Positions 52,366 to 59,912 of a stretch of DNA of 64,000 nt are shown here, in pieces. Both the position numbers and the translations under genes were made by a program. The stretch spans positions 1 to 64,000 of the forward strand of contig SVDH01000012.1 in NCBI GenBank assembly GCA_015057865.1, written 5' to 3'. The DNA is from Lachnospiraceae bacterium. GTDB lineage: Bacteria > Bacillota > Clostridia > Lachnospirales > Lachnospiraceae. The notes under the pieces were generated by a model. The model worked only from the letters and a program-made list of their open reading frames with translations. It searched no databases and was not told the DNA's origin. Every line of letters starts with the position of its first letter. The first letter of the stretch is position 1.

Positions 52366-53508
52366 TTACAGAGCCATTCCGTTCTCAACAAATGTTCTCA
52401 TGTAATCGGAAACGGTTTCGATCGGGCTGCCCATGCTCCACTGATCCAGCTCTTCGCCGTGCGGCAGATACTCGTCTACGTTCTCAGCCGTGATGATGGT
52501 ATCCGGAGTGATTGTTGTATATGTGCCGTCATCATTCTGTACGATGCCCTTGGTATCAGGTGCTTCGCCGTTGATCATTGCATATGCCTGCTGTACTGCA
52601 TAGTAACCCTGCAGGATGGACCAGTCGTATGCGGAACCATAGATCTTGCCGTCTTTGATAGACTGCAGTGCGATCAGGTTGCCATCGATACCTGCTACAA
52701 CTACGCCGTCATCTCCGCCTACTGTGAAGCCGTTCTCTTCCAGAGCTGTTACAGCGCCAACTGCCATCAGGTCGTTGCAGCAAAGAACTGCGTCAACATC
52801 TTTTGTGGTCTGAAGGATATCAGACATTACCTGAACTGCTGTATCCTGGTCGTATTTACCGGTGTTCTCTGCTACCAGTGTAGCACCGCTCTCTTCGATT
52901 GCGCGCTTGAAGCCTGCTGTACGCTCGTTAGAGGATGTTGCTGCGTCTACACCACGAAGTACAACAACGTTTCCGCTTCCGCCGATCTGGTCGATGACGT
53001 TCTTAGCCAGGTTATAAGCCATTTCCTCATGGTCTACACCGATGAAGGTCGGAAGGTATTCTGCTACGTCTGCATCCCAAACATTTGTAATACCTGTATC
53101 AACTGTGATGAACGGAATGCCTGCATCGTGTGCTGCCTGAACTGCTGCGCTCACGCCGTCAGAATCATCTGCTGTCAGGATCAGTGCGTCAACGCCTGCG
53201 TTGATCATATCTTCACACTTGGTAACCTGCTGCTCAACTTCAGCCTCAGTATTTGTATTATCTACACGTACATTGATACCCAGATCTTTTCCTGCGAGAA
53301 CCGCGCCGTAGGAAATATCCTGGAAGTGTGCGTTGGACGCTGTCTTAACAACGATACCAACTTCAACATCTGATGACGGAGCTGCTGCTTCGCCGCCAGC
53401 GCTTCCTGCTGCCTGGCCGCCGTCATTGCTGCCGCCGCATGCTGCAAGTCCAACTGCCATAACTGCAATCAAACCAACTGCTGTGATTTTTGCCAATCTC
53501 TTTTTCAT
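52366..53508 (-). CDS. Sugar-binding lipoprotein (RbsB-like)
   Basis: 380 residues: signal MKKRLAKITAVGLIAVMAVGLAAC with lipobox Cys24, a Gly/Ala linker, then a type I periplasmic-binding fold (GIVVKTASNAHFQDISYGAVLAGKDLGINV, DALILTADDSDGVSAAV, GIPFITVDTGI). It captures the sugar for the RbsA/RbsC-type transporter encoded downstream. GAGGAGGAG precedes the start. The exact sugar is unknown; inositol, ribose and allose binders look alike. Confidence 0.94.
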   Translation of the reverse strand: MKKRLAKITAVGLIAVMAVGLAACGGSNDGGQAAGSAGGEAAAPSSDVEVGIVVKTASNAHFQDISYGAVLAGKDLGINVRVDNTNTEAEVEQQVTKCEDMINAGVDALILTADDSDGVSAAVQAAHDAGIPFITVDTGITNVWDADVAEYLPTFIGVDHEEMAYNLAKNVIDQIGGSGNVVVLRGVDAATSSNERTAGFKRAIEESGATLVAENTGKYDQDTAVQVMSDILQTTKDVDAVLCCNDLMAVGAVTALEENGFTVGGDDGVVVAGIDGNLIALQSIKDGKIYGSAYDWSILQGYYAVQQAYAMINGEAPDTKGIVQNDDGTYTTITPDTIITAENVDEYLPHGEELDQWSMGSPIETVSDYMRTFVENGMAL

Positions 53509-53596
53509 TGTTCTCCTCCTCTTGCTTTCGCACCAGGTCTTTAATCAATACATTTCTTTTTGTTTGTATTACGTTGACCATCTCTTGACGTATACA

Positions 53597-53625
53597 ACTA
53601 TATCACGTTTAAAAACCAATGGTTA
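53597..53625 (-). promoter_or_regulatory. Putative promoter of the sugar ABC operon
   Basis: Minus-strand TGATATAGT is an extended -10 (TATAGT at 53597-53602) about 90 bp before the binding-protein start. The -35 region is poor. The rest of this gap is AT-rich without other recognised features. Confidence 0.45.
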
Positions 53626-53685
53626 TTCATTCAGTAATTTCATTTATTCACAAACAAAATTAGTGTATTCAAATATTTGTATTCA

Positions 53686-53729
53686 AAAAATGCCAATTGT
53701 ATACTCATTGGTATACCGTTGGCATTTTT
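53686..53729 (-). terminator. Terminator of the DUF3793-flavodoxin operon
   Basis: AAAAATGCCAA (53686-53696) pairs with TTGGCATTTTT (53719-53729), 11 bp, enclosing GTATAC/GTATAC which can pair further. On the minus strand it ends in TTTTTT. It lies 27 bp after the flavodoxin stop. Confidence 0.9.
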
Positions 53730-53756
53730 CGTATTTTTTGATTGGCTTTTTCTATC

Positions 53757-54179
53757 CTATGCCAGAGCTGCACCCAGAGCCTTGCAGGCTGCAAGATCAT
53801 CATCCTGTGGATACTCATTTGCCATCACACAGTCTGCTTTCAGCACAGCGCCTGCTGCTTTCGCGCGGGCTTCCCAGTCTCTCATCCATTCACCGTCGCC
53901 CCATCCATAGGAACCGAACAGCGCAATGTTCTTTCCGGAAAGGGAACCTTCCAGATCTGTAAACATCGGATCAAATTCTGATTCTTCCAGAACTTCCGCA
54001 CCCATTGCCGGGCAGCCGAATGCGACGCCGTCATAGTCTGCAAGCTGTTCCTTTGAAAAATCCGACGGTCCTAATACGTCTACTTCAGCACCTGCGTCCT
54101 TTGCGCCATCAGCAACAGCATCTGCCATCGCCTGTGTATTTCCTGTTCCACTCCAAAATACTACTGCTACTTTACTCAT
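53757..54179 (-). CDS. Flavodoxin
   Basis: 140 residues from MSKVAVVFWSGTGNTQAMADAVADGA; AAAGGAGC precedes ATG 54179, so the 49-residue longer track form is rejected. FMN phosphate loop WSGTGNTQ, later loops FGCPAMGAE and GSYGWGDGEWM fit short-chain flavodoxins. It carries electrons at low potential. It follows a DUF3793 gene by 19 bp in one transcript. Its redox partner is not visible. Confidence 0.95.
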   Translation of the reverse strand: MSKVAVVFWSGTGNTQAMADAVADGAKDAGAEVDVLGPSDFSKEQLADYDGVAFGCPAMGAEVLEESEFDPMFTDLEGSLSGKNIALFGSYGWGDGEWMRDWEARAKAAGAVLKADCVMANEYPQDDDLAACKALGAALA

Positions 54180-54198
54180 GGTTTTTGCTCCTTTCGTC

Positions 54199-54744
54199 TT
54201 ATCTAACCAGCTGTTCCAGTGAGTTTCCTTCTTTGTTCTTTCTGCAATAGGCATTGGTACATCTTTGATAATTCGCAAACATCCTCTTTGCTTTTGCCTC
54301 ATCTCCGTAAACCTTCCAGCAGCCACTGCACTTTACGCCTTCGACCGGACTGTTCATAAAGCCTTTCACATCCTCCGGCGGATAACCGAGGAAGAGTCCG
54401 ATCTCATGCGGGAATCCGTCACCGGAAGCCAGGCGCTTGACCAGGCGCACGATACAGCTCTGTACCTCTTCAGTAGGATATCCCTTTTCCAAAAGAATCT
54501 GTCTGGCATCCTCCCTGCTCAGATCAGCATTCAACATAGCCGGACGGTACAGATAGATCAACACCGTTTTCTCTGTCTGCTTTAAGATCAAAGCCCTTAA
54601 TCCTTTTGGCACAAGAATCTTGTTCAGTCGGCGGATCACATCGATATAATCCTCACCCGGTTCTCTTTGCACAGAAAACAGATTCCCTGTTTTGATTCCT
54701 GCAAGCGTCGGCGCGCAGTGACGGATGATATACTGTTCAGACAT
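54199..54744 (-). CDS. DUF3793 family protein
   Basis: 181 residues from MSEQYIIRHCAPTLAGIKTGNLFSV; AAGGAGAG precedes ATG 54744. The family block LPHEIGLFLGYPPEDVKGFM appears here as FPHEIGLFLGYPPEDVKGFM, followed by CSGCWKVY and CTNAYC, cysteines that could bind a metal or cluster. DUF3793 proteins have no known function but are often next to flavodoxins in Clostridia, which is seen here too. Expressed from a regulated-looking promoter with a structured leader. Confidence 0.85.
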   Translation of the reverse strand: MSEQYIIRHCAPTLAGIKTGNLFSVQREPGEDYIDVIRRLNKILVPKGLRALILKQTEKTVLIYLYRPAMLNADLSREDARQILLEKGYPTEEVQSCIVRLVKRLASGDGFPHEIGLFLGYPPEDVKGFMNSPVEGVKCSGCWKVYGDEAKAKRMFANYQRCTNAYCRKNKEGNSLEQLVR

Positions 54745-54765
54745 AGTTTGTCTCTCCTTATTATC

Positions 54766-54846
54766 GTTAGATACTGCTAACCTGTGCCCCAAACAAAACC
54801 GCCGGTCTTACGGCGGTATGTTGGTTAGCTATGTCTAACATGTTAG
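54766..54846. repeat. Repeated GTTAG/CTAAC inverted elements
   Basis: GTTAG-N6-CTAAC occurs at 54766-54781 and 54824-54839, and CTAACATGTTAG (54835-54846) is a perfect 12-bp palindrome. Five half-sites lie within 81 bp of the promoter and leader before the DUF3793 gene. In RNA, GCUAACC (54829-54823) can also pair with GGUUAGC (54782-54776) to form a 7-bp closing stem. Confidence 0.75.
54798..54817 (-). terminator. Terminator/attenuator hairpin in the DUF3793 leader
   Basis: ACCGCCG/CGGCGGT, 7 bp with a 6-nt loop, followed on the minus strand by TTTTGTTT. It could end the upstream HTH-PBP transcript, but it also lies inside the leader that starts from the promoter at 54840-54868, so it may act as an attenuator. 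Confidence 0.65.
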
Positions 54847-54868
54847 CATTGATCCATTTCTATGTCAA
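54840..54868 (-). promoter_or_regulatory. Promoter of the DUF3793-flavodoxin operon
   Basis: Minus strand TTGACA, exactly 17 bp, TAACAT. The -10 lies within the palindrome CTAACATGTTAG, so a bound repressor would block it. The regulator gene directly upstream is the obvious candidate. Predicted leader about 90 nt. Confidence 0.8.
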
Positions 54869-54875
54869 GATACCC

Positions 54876-55757
54876 TTATAAAATTCTTTCTCCCAATCCA
54901 CTCGCGTCATATCCTTCCACACTTTCCACTTCCTTGCGGAATTCATCAGACTGAATGATATAAAGCAGCTTACGGAATTCATCACGGTCAAGATCGTTCT
55001 CGCGAAATACAATATCGTAGCTTTCCTGTTTCAACGGGATGAAGTCAATCCCGTCTACCATGCGGCTGAATTTCTCTGTTCCGATCGCAACATCTGCATT
55101 CTGTCTGGCCACTGCTGTCGCAGCGATGAAATGGGAAGATGCCTCATCATTGTATCCGTAGATCTTCCGGGTATCGATTTCCATCTTTTTACACATCTCA
55201 TCGATGAAGATCCGGATGCCGCTGCCCTTATCGCGGTTGATGATCCGTACATCGTTCCTCGTCAGATCCGTAAAGTCTTTGATGTTTTTCGGATTGCCCT
55301 TCTGCACATAGAACCCCTGCCAGCGGCGATACAGATGATATACCGCAAGGCGCTCTCCCGGCAGCATCCGTGTCACATACGGCAGATTATAGGTGTCGCT
55401 TTCCGCGTCCCATAAATGGCAGGTCGCCACGCAGTTATCATTATGATACATCTCATACAATCCGCGATAGCTTCCCATCGGGGAACGGAATGCGGTCATT
55501 TTGGTATTCTCATCATCATTAAACAACGCACAAAGAGAATCGAGCAGCACATCTTGTCCGCAGATGATGATCTTATCCGGTACGTCTCCACTATTTGGAA
55601 CACCCATATAATCCATCAGGTCACGATGCGCGATCCGAAACTGCTTCCCCATTTTAGTGGCCCGAAGTTCGCCACGCTTGATCATCTCATATACTGTTGT
55701 TTTTTTGAGCTGCAGCATATCCGCAACTTCCTGTGGTGACAAGAATTTTTCTTCCAT
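54876..55757 (-). CDS. Excisionase-type HTH regulator with periplasmic-binding-like domain
   Basis: 293 residues. The N-terminus (FLSPQEVADMLQLKKTTVYEMIKRGELRATKMGKQFRIAHRDLMDYM) is a HTH_17/excisionase winged helix. Residues about 60-290 match the PBP-like domain used by anion-sensing regulators (GSGIRIFIDEM, ATAVARQNADVAIGTE). Proteins of this build are linked to molybdate, tungstate or other oxyanion responses. It is 28 bp downstream of an uncharacterised gene and directly upstream of the palindromic promoter. Confidence 0.88.
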   Translation of the reverse strand: MEEKFLSPQEVADMLQLKKTTVYEMIKRGELRATKMGKQFRIAHRDLMDYMGVPNSGDVPDKIIICGQDVLLDSLCALFNDDENTKMTAFRSPMGSYRGLYEMYHNDNCVATCHLWDAESDTYNLPYVTRMLPGERLAVYHLYRRWQGFYVQKGNPKNIKDFTDLTRNDVRIINRDKGSGIRIFIDEMCKKMEIDTRKIYGYNDEASSHFIAATAVARQNADVAIGTEKFSRMVDGIDFIPLKQESYDIVFRENDLDRDEFRKLLYIIQSDEFRKEVESVEGYDASGLGERIL

Positions 55758-55785
55758 TTTAACAACCCCTTAATTATGTGAAACG

Positions 55786-56466
55786 CTATTCTTCAAACAT
55801 ATCGATGGTTCTGTGAAGCAAAGCGACCGTACTTTCCACCGGATATCCGAACAGCAGACCGACCGTTGCAAGCTCCTCATTGCCCAGGCAATTGTGTATC
55901 TCGATCGGGCATTCTTTTGCATTGCCAAACCAGTTCAATTCTTTTGCAAAATATTCCTGCATCTTCTCTTTATCAAGTTCGATGCCGCTTTCCCGGTACA
56001 CAGAGAGGATCTCATCCAGATCAAAATAGTCCGCCAGCGTCCCCTTCCTGCTGATGTAAAGCATGTACTGATACTCTTCGATGTTAAACGGGAAGCAATA
56101 ATAGCCTTCTGTCGTATCTGCAATGATCTTCATATATTCTTCTGCCGTATCAGGATAGATCGTTGCCGCAATCTTTTTCCCTTCCTGTACAGAATAATTC
56201 ATATAGGAAACCACCGGGATAGGCCCATAATTATTACTGCAGCAGATCAGATTGTACCAGCTGAGATACGGACTCTGATACCTTTCTGCGCAAAGCGGAT
56301 AATGAAACCGCTTGCAGGGTACTTCTTCTGCTCCCGGCACCTGAAACTGATAGGTCAGTGTGACGATGACTTCATCATCCTTAATTTCCCTATATAGAGA
56401 AAAAACGATATCACATTCTCCTATATCATATTTTTGTTGCAAAAGCAACATATTGTCATTTCCCAT
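55786..56466 (-). CDS. Uncharacterised protein, distant DUF3793 resemblance
   Basis: 226 residues from MGNDNMLLLQQKYDIGECDIVFSLYREIKDDE; AAAGGTG precedes ATG 56466. I do not recognise a family. The C-terminal GNEELATVGLLFGYPVESTVALLHRTI resembles in pattern the GLFLGYPPEDVKGFM block of the DUF3793 protein 1.2 kb away, so it may be a divergent relative. It has Cys pairs (LICCSNN) and no signal or membrane segment. Likely co-transcribed with the HTH-PBP regulator. Confidence 0.72.
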   Translation of the reverse strand: MGNDNMLLLQQKYDIGECDIVFSLYREIKDDEVIVTLTYQFQVPGAEEVPCKRFHYPLCAERYQSPYLSWYNLICCSNNYGPIPVVSYMNYSVQEGKKIAATIYPDTAEEYMKIIADTTEGYYCFPFNIEEYQYMLYISRKGTLADYFDLDEILSVYRESGIELDKEKMQEYFAKELNWFGNAKECPIEIHNCLGNEELATVGLLFGYPVESTVALLHRTIDMFEE

Positions 56467-56483
56467 GGTTACACCTTTCCAAA

Positions 56484-56531
56484 TCAGAAAAGAGGCAGCA
56501 GGCACTGCACATGTACCCGTTGCCTCTTTTT
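56484..56531 (-). terminator. Terminator after the GntR gene
   Basis: AAAAGAGGCA (56488-56497) pairs with TGCCTCTTTT (56521-56530), 10 bp around a 23-nt loop. On the minus strand the second arm reads TGCCTCTTTTC. It ends only 18 bp before the start of the next gene, so that gene needs either read-through or a promoter overlapping this hairpin. Confidence 0.8.
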
Positions 56532-56570
56532 ATAAAGCGTTTCAGGCTTCGCGCCTTTCTTTAGATAGGA

Positions 56571-57257
56571 TTACAGATTATAACGTCCGATCACAAGTTT
56601 TTCAATATAGTACTGTTTGATGTACTGCTCATGCTCTCTAAGTGCTGCGATCGCAGCATCCAGATCACGCGACTTGATCGCTTCTAACATCTTCACATGC
56701 TGTGCATCACTCTTTTGGCTGTGCTCCTGATCTCCGAATGATGTAACATCAAAACGGCGCTTCTGATTGACCAGCATTTCAAAGATGTGAGTCAGGCGCT
56801 TATTATTTACGCGGCGGATGATGTATTCATGAAAACGGATATCCCACTCCATTCGCTCTTCGTAGCTCTTCTCTTCCGACAGATCCAGTGTTTCCTGAAT
56901 GATACGGTCAAGCTCCTGATCGGCAATATCGCCGTAGTTTTTGAGCGATACCTGCAGTGCGTATACCTGAAGAACCTCCAGAAGATCATAAACCTCTAAA
57001 ATATCCTCCAGTGTATATTCCGGAACGATGATTCCCTTTCCCGGTTCTCCCGAAAGAAGACCATCCTTTACAAGCTGGCGCAGCGCATAGCGGACCGGTG
57101 AACGGCTGACGCCATATCGTTCTGTCAGCTTTCGCTCTACCAGAACGGTTCCAGGCGGGAACTCGTTTTTTAAAATATCGTTCTTGATCTGCTCATAGAG
57201 CATCTCTTCTTTTGTCGTCTGAAGATTCTCTCCCAATGTAGTGCCGCGGTTACTCAT
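56571..57257 (-). CDS. GntR-family regulator, FCD (FadR) type
   Basis: 228 residues. The winged helix is YEQIKNDILKNEFPPGTVLVERKLTERYGVSRSPVRYALRQLVKDGLLSGEPGKGIIV (about 20-80), followed by an all-helical FCD effector domain with metal-type ligands (EWDIRFHEYIIRRVNN, DAQHVKMLEAI). GGGAG lies 6 nt before ATG 57257 and TATAAT 14 nt before it. Such proteins sense small organic acids. Targets unknown; the iron-sulfur flavoprotein gene directly upstream is a candidate. Confidence 0.92.
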   Translation of the reverse strand: MSNRGTTLGENLQTTKEEMLYEQIKNDILKNEFPPGTVLVERKLTERYGVSRSPVRYALRQLVKDGLLSGEPGKGIIVPEYTLEDILEVYDLLEVLQVYALQVSLKNYGDIADQELDRIIQETLDLSEEKSYEERMEWDIRFHEYIIRRVNNKRLTHIFEMLVNQKRRFDVTSFGDQEHSQKSDAQHVKMLEAIKSRDLDAAIAALREHEQYIKQYYIEKLVIGRYNL

Positions 57258-57306
57258 CTCATTCTCCCGTGATTATAATCCATTTCACAAAAACCGTTGC
57301 CATGCC

Positions 57307-57873
57307 TTAGTTCTCTGACGCCAGTTTACGTCCAACTTCATACGCTTCCCGTTTCAGTTCTTCGTTGTGCTCTGCTGTCTCCGGATTGTTCGCATTCATG
57401 CAGACCAGACGATGTACTTCTTCTAATCCAAAGCTCGGGAACAGTGTGCCTGCCAGGAAATCAAAATAGGAATCGTGCATGTGCGGATCATCCATTTCCT
57501 GCGTGTAGACTGTCACGATCTTCTTTGCCCCGTAACGCGGCGCTCCTTCATTCCCCATCAGCGGGAAGAAGCGATCATACATGTTCTTTACCATACCATT
57601 GATCTGCATAAAATAGATCGGAGATGCAACAACGATCGCATCTGCGTCTTTCACATCTTCAAGTGCCTTGGTCAGCTCATCTGTGATGGAACATTTTCCG
57701 TCATTGATCCGGCAGCCGAAGCATCCCATGCAGGCTGATGCACGCATTTTAAACAGCGTATACCTTTTCACTTCCGCATAGTGCTCCTTTGCACCTCTCT
57801 CGATCATATTTAAAATGGTAGAATTATTTCCATCAAATCTCGGACTTCCGTTAAACATTACAATCTTTTTCAT
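57307..57873 (-). CDS. Iron-sulfur flavoprotein / NADPH-FMN reductase family
   Basis: 188 residues from MKKIVMFNGSPRFDGNNSTILNM; AGGAGAG precedes ATG 57873. FMN loop NGSPRFDGNNST and YFMQINGMVKNMYDRFFPL fit the flavodoxin-like fold. CMGCFGCRINDGKC gives the compact CX2CX2CX6C cluster of iron-sulfur flavoproteins (Isf), which would hold a [4Fe-4S] centre. Cytoplasmic redox protein of uncertain partner. Divergent from degV. Confidence 0.9.
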   Translation of the reverse strand: MKKIVMFNGSPRFDGNNSTILNMIERGAKEHYAEVKRYTLFKMRASACMGCFGCRINDGKCSITDELTKALEDVKDADAIVVASPIYFMQINGMVKNMYDRFFPLMGNEGAPRYGAKKIVTVYTQEMDDPHMHDSYFDFLAGTLFPSFGLEEVHRLVCMNANNPETAEHNEELKREAYEVGRKLASEN

Positions 57874-57935
57874 ATTGTCTCTCCTCTTCATGAACCACTA
57901 CTTGTTCTTTTGAACCATATTCATTGTATTACTTA

Positions 57936-58047
57936 TTGGGATACCACAGTTATTCCAATTTGTCCAGTACTTATGCAGAACTGACAAATGAGTATTCCGA
58001 AGAGCTGTGATAGCCACATGCTTTTCACTGTAATACGGATACCACAG
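57936..58047. repeat. GGATACCACAG direct repeats in the divergent Isf-degV region
   Basis: GGATACCACAG occurs at 57939-57949 and 58037-58047. The first copy is also inside a near-perfect dyad TTGGGATA-N7-TATTCCAA (57936-57958). They look like operator elements for a regulator of one or both divergent genes; the GntR protein is a candidate. Confidence 0.6.
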
Positions 58048-58065
58048 CAAATTTCTGACTTTGAT

Positions 58066-58097
58066 ATTGTATTGAGTACATACAATCCTGTACAATG
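58066..58097 (+). promoter_or_regulatory. Putative degV promoter with palindrome
   Basis: ATTGTAT (58066-58072) and ATACAAT (58080-58086) form a perfect 7+7 inverted repeat with a 7-bp spacer. A TTGTAT-N18-TACAAT promoter overlaps it, ending about 65 bp before degV. Confidence 0.45.
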
Positions 58098-58160
58098 ATA
58101 AGGAAATCTATGTTAAACAACATGATTGTATCTCGACTGTCAGCATGAAAGGATATACTT

Positions 58161-59039
58161 ATGAGAGAGATTCTAATCAGTACAGAAAGCGGCTCCGACC
58201 TTCCGCCGGAGCTGATCAAACGCCACGATTTCCATGTTGTCCCGATGCATGTGATCATTGAGGACACGGACTATGCCGACGGAACCATTCCTGTCGATAT
58301 GGTTTTTGAACATTTTGAACGCACCGGAAAGGTCCCTTCCACTTCTGCTGTCAACGTGGCAGAATACCAGGAATTCTGGTCAAAGCTCCAGAAAGAGCAT
58401 CCGGATTGTGTGATCATGCACTTTACCTACAGCAGTCTGGCATCCTCAACGCATCAGGCTGCCATGATCGCCGTAAGGGATTTTAAAGACATCTATATCA
58501 TTGATACCAGGCAGGTATCAGGCGGCTGCACCGCGCATATGGTCGCCTCCTGGAAACGGATACAGGAAGTAAAATCTGCTGTCACTGACTATCAGGCTCT
58601 TGCAGATGAGCTGCAGGCTCTTGCAGATGAGCTGCAGGCTCTTGCAGACAAGGCCGTATGTCATTTTGTTCCCAATAAGCTGGATTACTTAAAAGCCGGA
58701 GGCCGGGTTTCTAATGCAGAATATCTCGGCGCTACACTTTTGAGTTTAAAACCGCTGATCGAAATGGTCGACGGCAAGCTGATCGCCACAAAAAAATACC
58801 ACGGTCCAATGAAGCGCTGGGTCGATAAGTTTATGGACGATTTCACGCAAAAATATAACCTTCGGAAAGACTGCCTCTACCTGATGTACGGCAAAGGTCT
58901 TTCAGAAGAGGTATTAAAACGGATGGCTGAAAACGCCAAACGCCTCGGCTTTGAAAGCTATGAATATGTTATGACCGGTTGTGTCATTTCCTGTCATGGC
59001 GGGAAAGGTGCAATTGGACTGGCGGGGATGCTGGAATAA
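58161..59039 (+). CDS. DegV family fatty-acid-binding protein
   Basis: 292 residues, MREILISTESGSDLPPELIKRHDFHVVPM, with AAAGGA upstream. The DegV fold binds a fatty acid, with conserved HFTYSSLASSTHQAA, IDTRQVSGG and KLDYLKAGGRVSNAEYLGA. In Firmicutes FakB proteins of this family present fatty acids to the kinase FakA. No fakA gene is nearby. The helix before NKLDYLK contains three tandem copies of QALADEL, encoded by a 21-bp repeat, which lengthens this helix. Confidence 0.92.
   Translation: MREILISTESGSDLPPELIKRHDFHVVPMHVIIEDTDYADGTIPVDMVFEHFERTGKVPSTSAVNVAEYQEFWSKLQKEHPDCVIMHFTYSSLASSTHQAAMIAVRDFKDIYIIDTRQVSGGCTAHMVASWKRIQEVKSAVTDYQALADELQALADELQALADKAVCHFVPNKLDYLKAGGRVSNAEYLGATLLSLKPLIEMVDGKLIATKKYHGPMKRWVDKFMDDFTQKYNLRKDCLYLMYGKGLSEEVLKRMAENAKRLGFESYEYVMTGCVISCHGGKGAIGLAGMLE
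58593..58648 (+). repeat. 21-bp tandem repeat inside degV
   Basis: CAGGCTCTTGCAGATGAGCTG is repeated at 58593-58613 and 58614-58634, with a third partial copy to 58648. It encodes heptads QALADEL, QALADEL, QALADKA in frame. Confidence 0.92.
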
Positions 59040-59069
59040 AGCTGTTCCGACACATATGAAAAGAAACAA

Positions 59070-59912
59070 ATGACAAATCAAACAGATGCTACGGGTTTAC
59101 AATTACAGTTAACAACAAGGGTGATCAAATGGATTGCCCTTTTTTCGATGCTTTGTGATCATTTTGCCAAAGTCTTTCTGATCGGTCTGATCAATCACCC
59201 CTGGCCAAATGCTTCCACAACCGCATTCTTTCATTCAGAGCAGATCATCCGACTCTATGAAGTCCTTCCACATTTCGGGAGACTGGCTTTTCCTCTATTT
59301 GTTTTTCTTTTAGTAGAAGGTTTTTATCTGACAAATAACCGCTGGAAGTACCTGCGGCGTATCTTTATTTTTGCTCTGATCTCCGAGATTCCTTTTGACC
59401 TGGGCTTCCGTTATAAAAACCTGGCCCCGGCCACAGGAAAGCTCATTGAGTTCAGCTATCAGAATGTCCTGTTTACCCTTGCCATCGGTCTGTTTGCCAT
59501 GATCCTGATTGAGATGATCCTGACAAAGTTCGGTACCACGTCACCTGTTTCGATCCTCATCGTCTTTATCGCGATCGGCTGTGTCTGGCTTGGGAACCGG
59601 CTCGATGTCGATTACCATGCATATGGCGTTGCGGCGATTCTGATCGCCTATGCGATCCGGAAAGTCGGCAGTATCCGGTCAGGCGGCAAATCCGTTTCCC
59701 CGCTTCCCCTTCCATGGCGGACAGCGGAAATGCTCCTTCTGATCATCCCGCTGATCCTCATGAACACATCCGAGGCCTGGGCGCTGATCGATGTAGGGCT
59801 GATCGCGCTTTATTCCGGCAAACGCGGCGGACGGATGAATAAATGGTTCTTTTATGCGTTCTATCCCGCACACCTTTTCATCCTTGCCCTGCTTCGGATC
59901 ATTCTGACTTGA
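59070..59912 (+). CDS. TraX-family membrane protein
   Basis: 280 residues with about eight membrane segments. The N-terminus IKWIALFSMLCDHFAKVF and the C-terminal MNKWFFYAFYPAHLFILALL match the TraX family, named after the F-pilin acetylase but in Firmicutes a chromosomal membrane protein of unknown target, possibly an acyltransferase. It follows degV by 30 bp and has no strong ribosome-binding site. Its end overlaps the convergent ABC ATPase gene by 14 bp. Confidence 0.88.
   Translation: MTNQTDATGLQLQLTTRVIKWIALFSMLCDHFAKVFLIGLINHPWPNASTTAFFHSEQIIRLYEVLPHFGRLAFPLFVFLLVEGFYLTNNRWKYLRRIFIFALISEIPFDLGFRYKNLAPATGKLIEFSYQNVLFTLAIGLFAMILIEMILTKFGTTSPVSILIVFIAIGCVWLGNRLDVDYHAYGVAAILIAYAIRKVGSIRSGGKSVSPLPLPWRTAEMLLLIIPLILMNTSEAWALIDVGLIALYSGKRGGRMNKWFFYAFYPAHLFILALLRIILT

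Noticed and set aside
52459-53373. 304-residue plus-strand ORF opposite the sugar-binding lipoprotein gene
   Set aside because: Antisense shadow, extremely Cys-rich, no supporting signal.
54766-54868. Molybdenum-cofactor riboswitch in the DUF3793 leader
   Set aside because: The leader is only about 90 nt with a simple stem plus hairpin; the larger conserved core of that riboswitch was not seen.
59070-59912. TraX as evidence for a conjugative element
   Set aside because: No relaxase, type IV secretion or integrase gene is nearby; TraX-like genes are common on Firmicute chromosomes.
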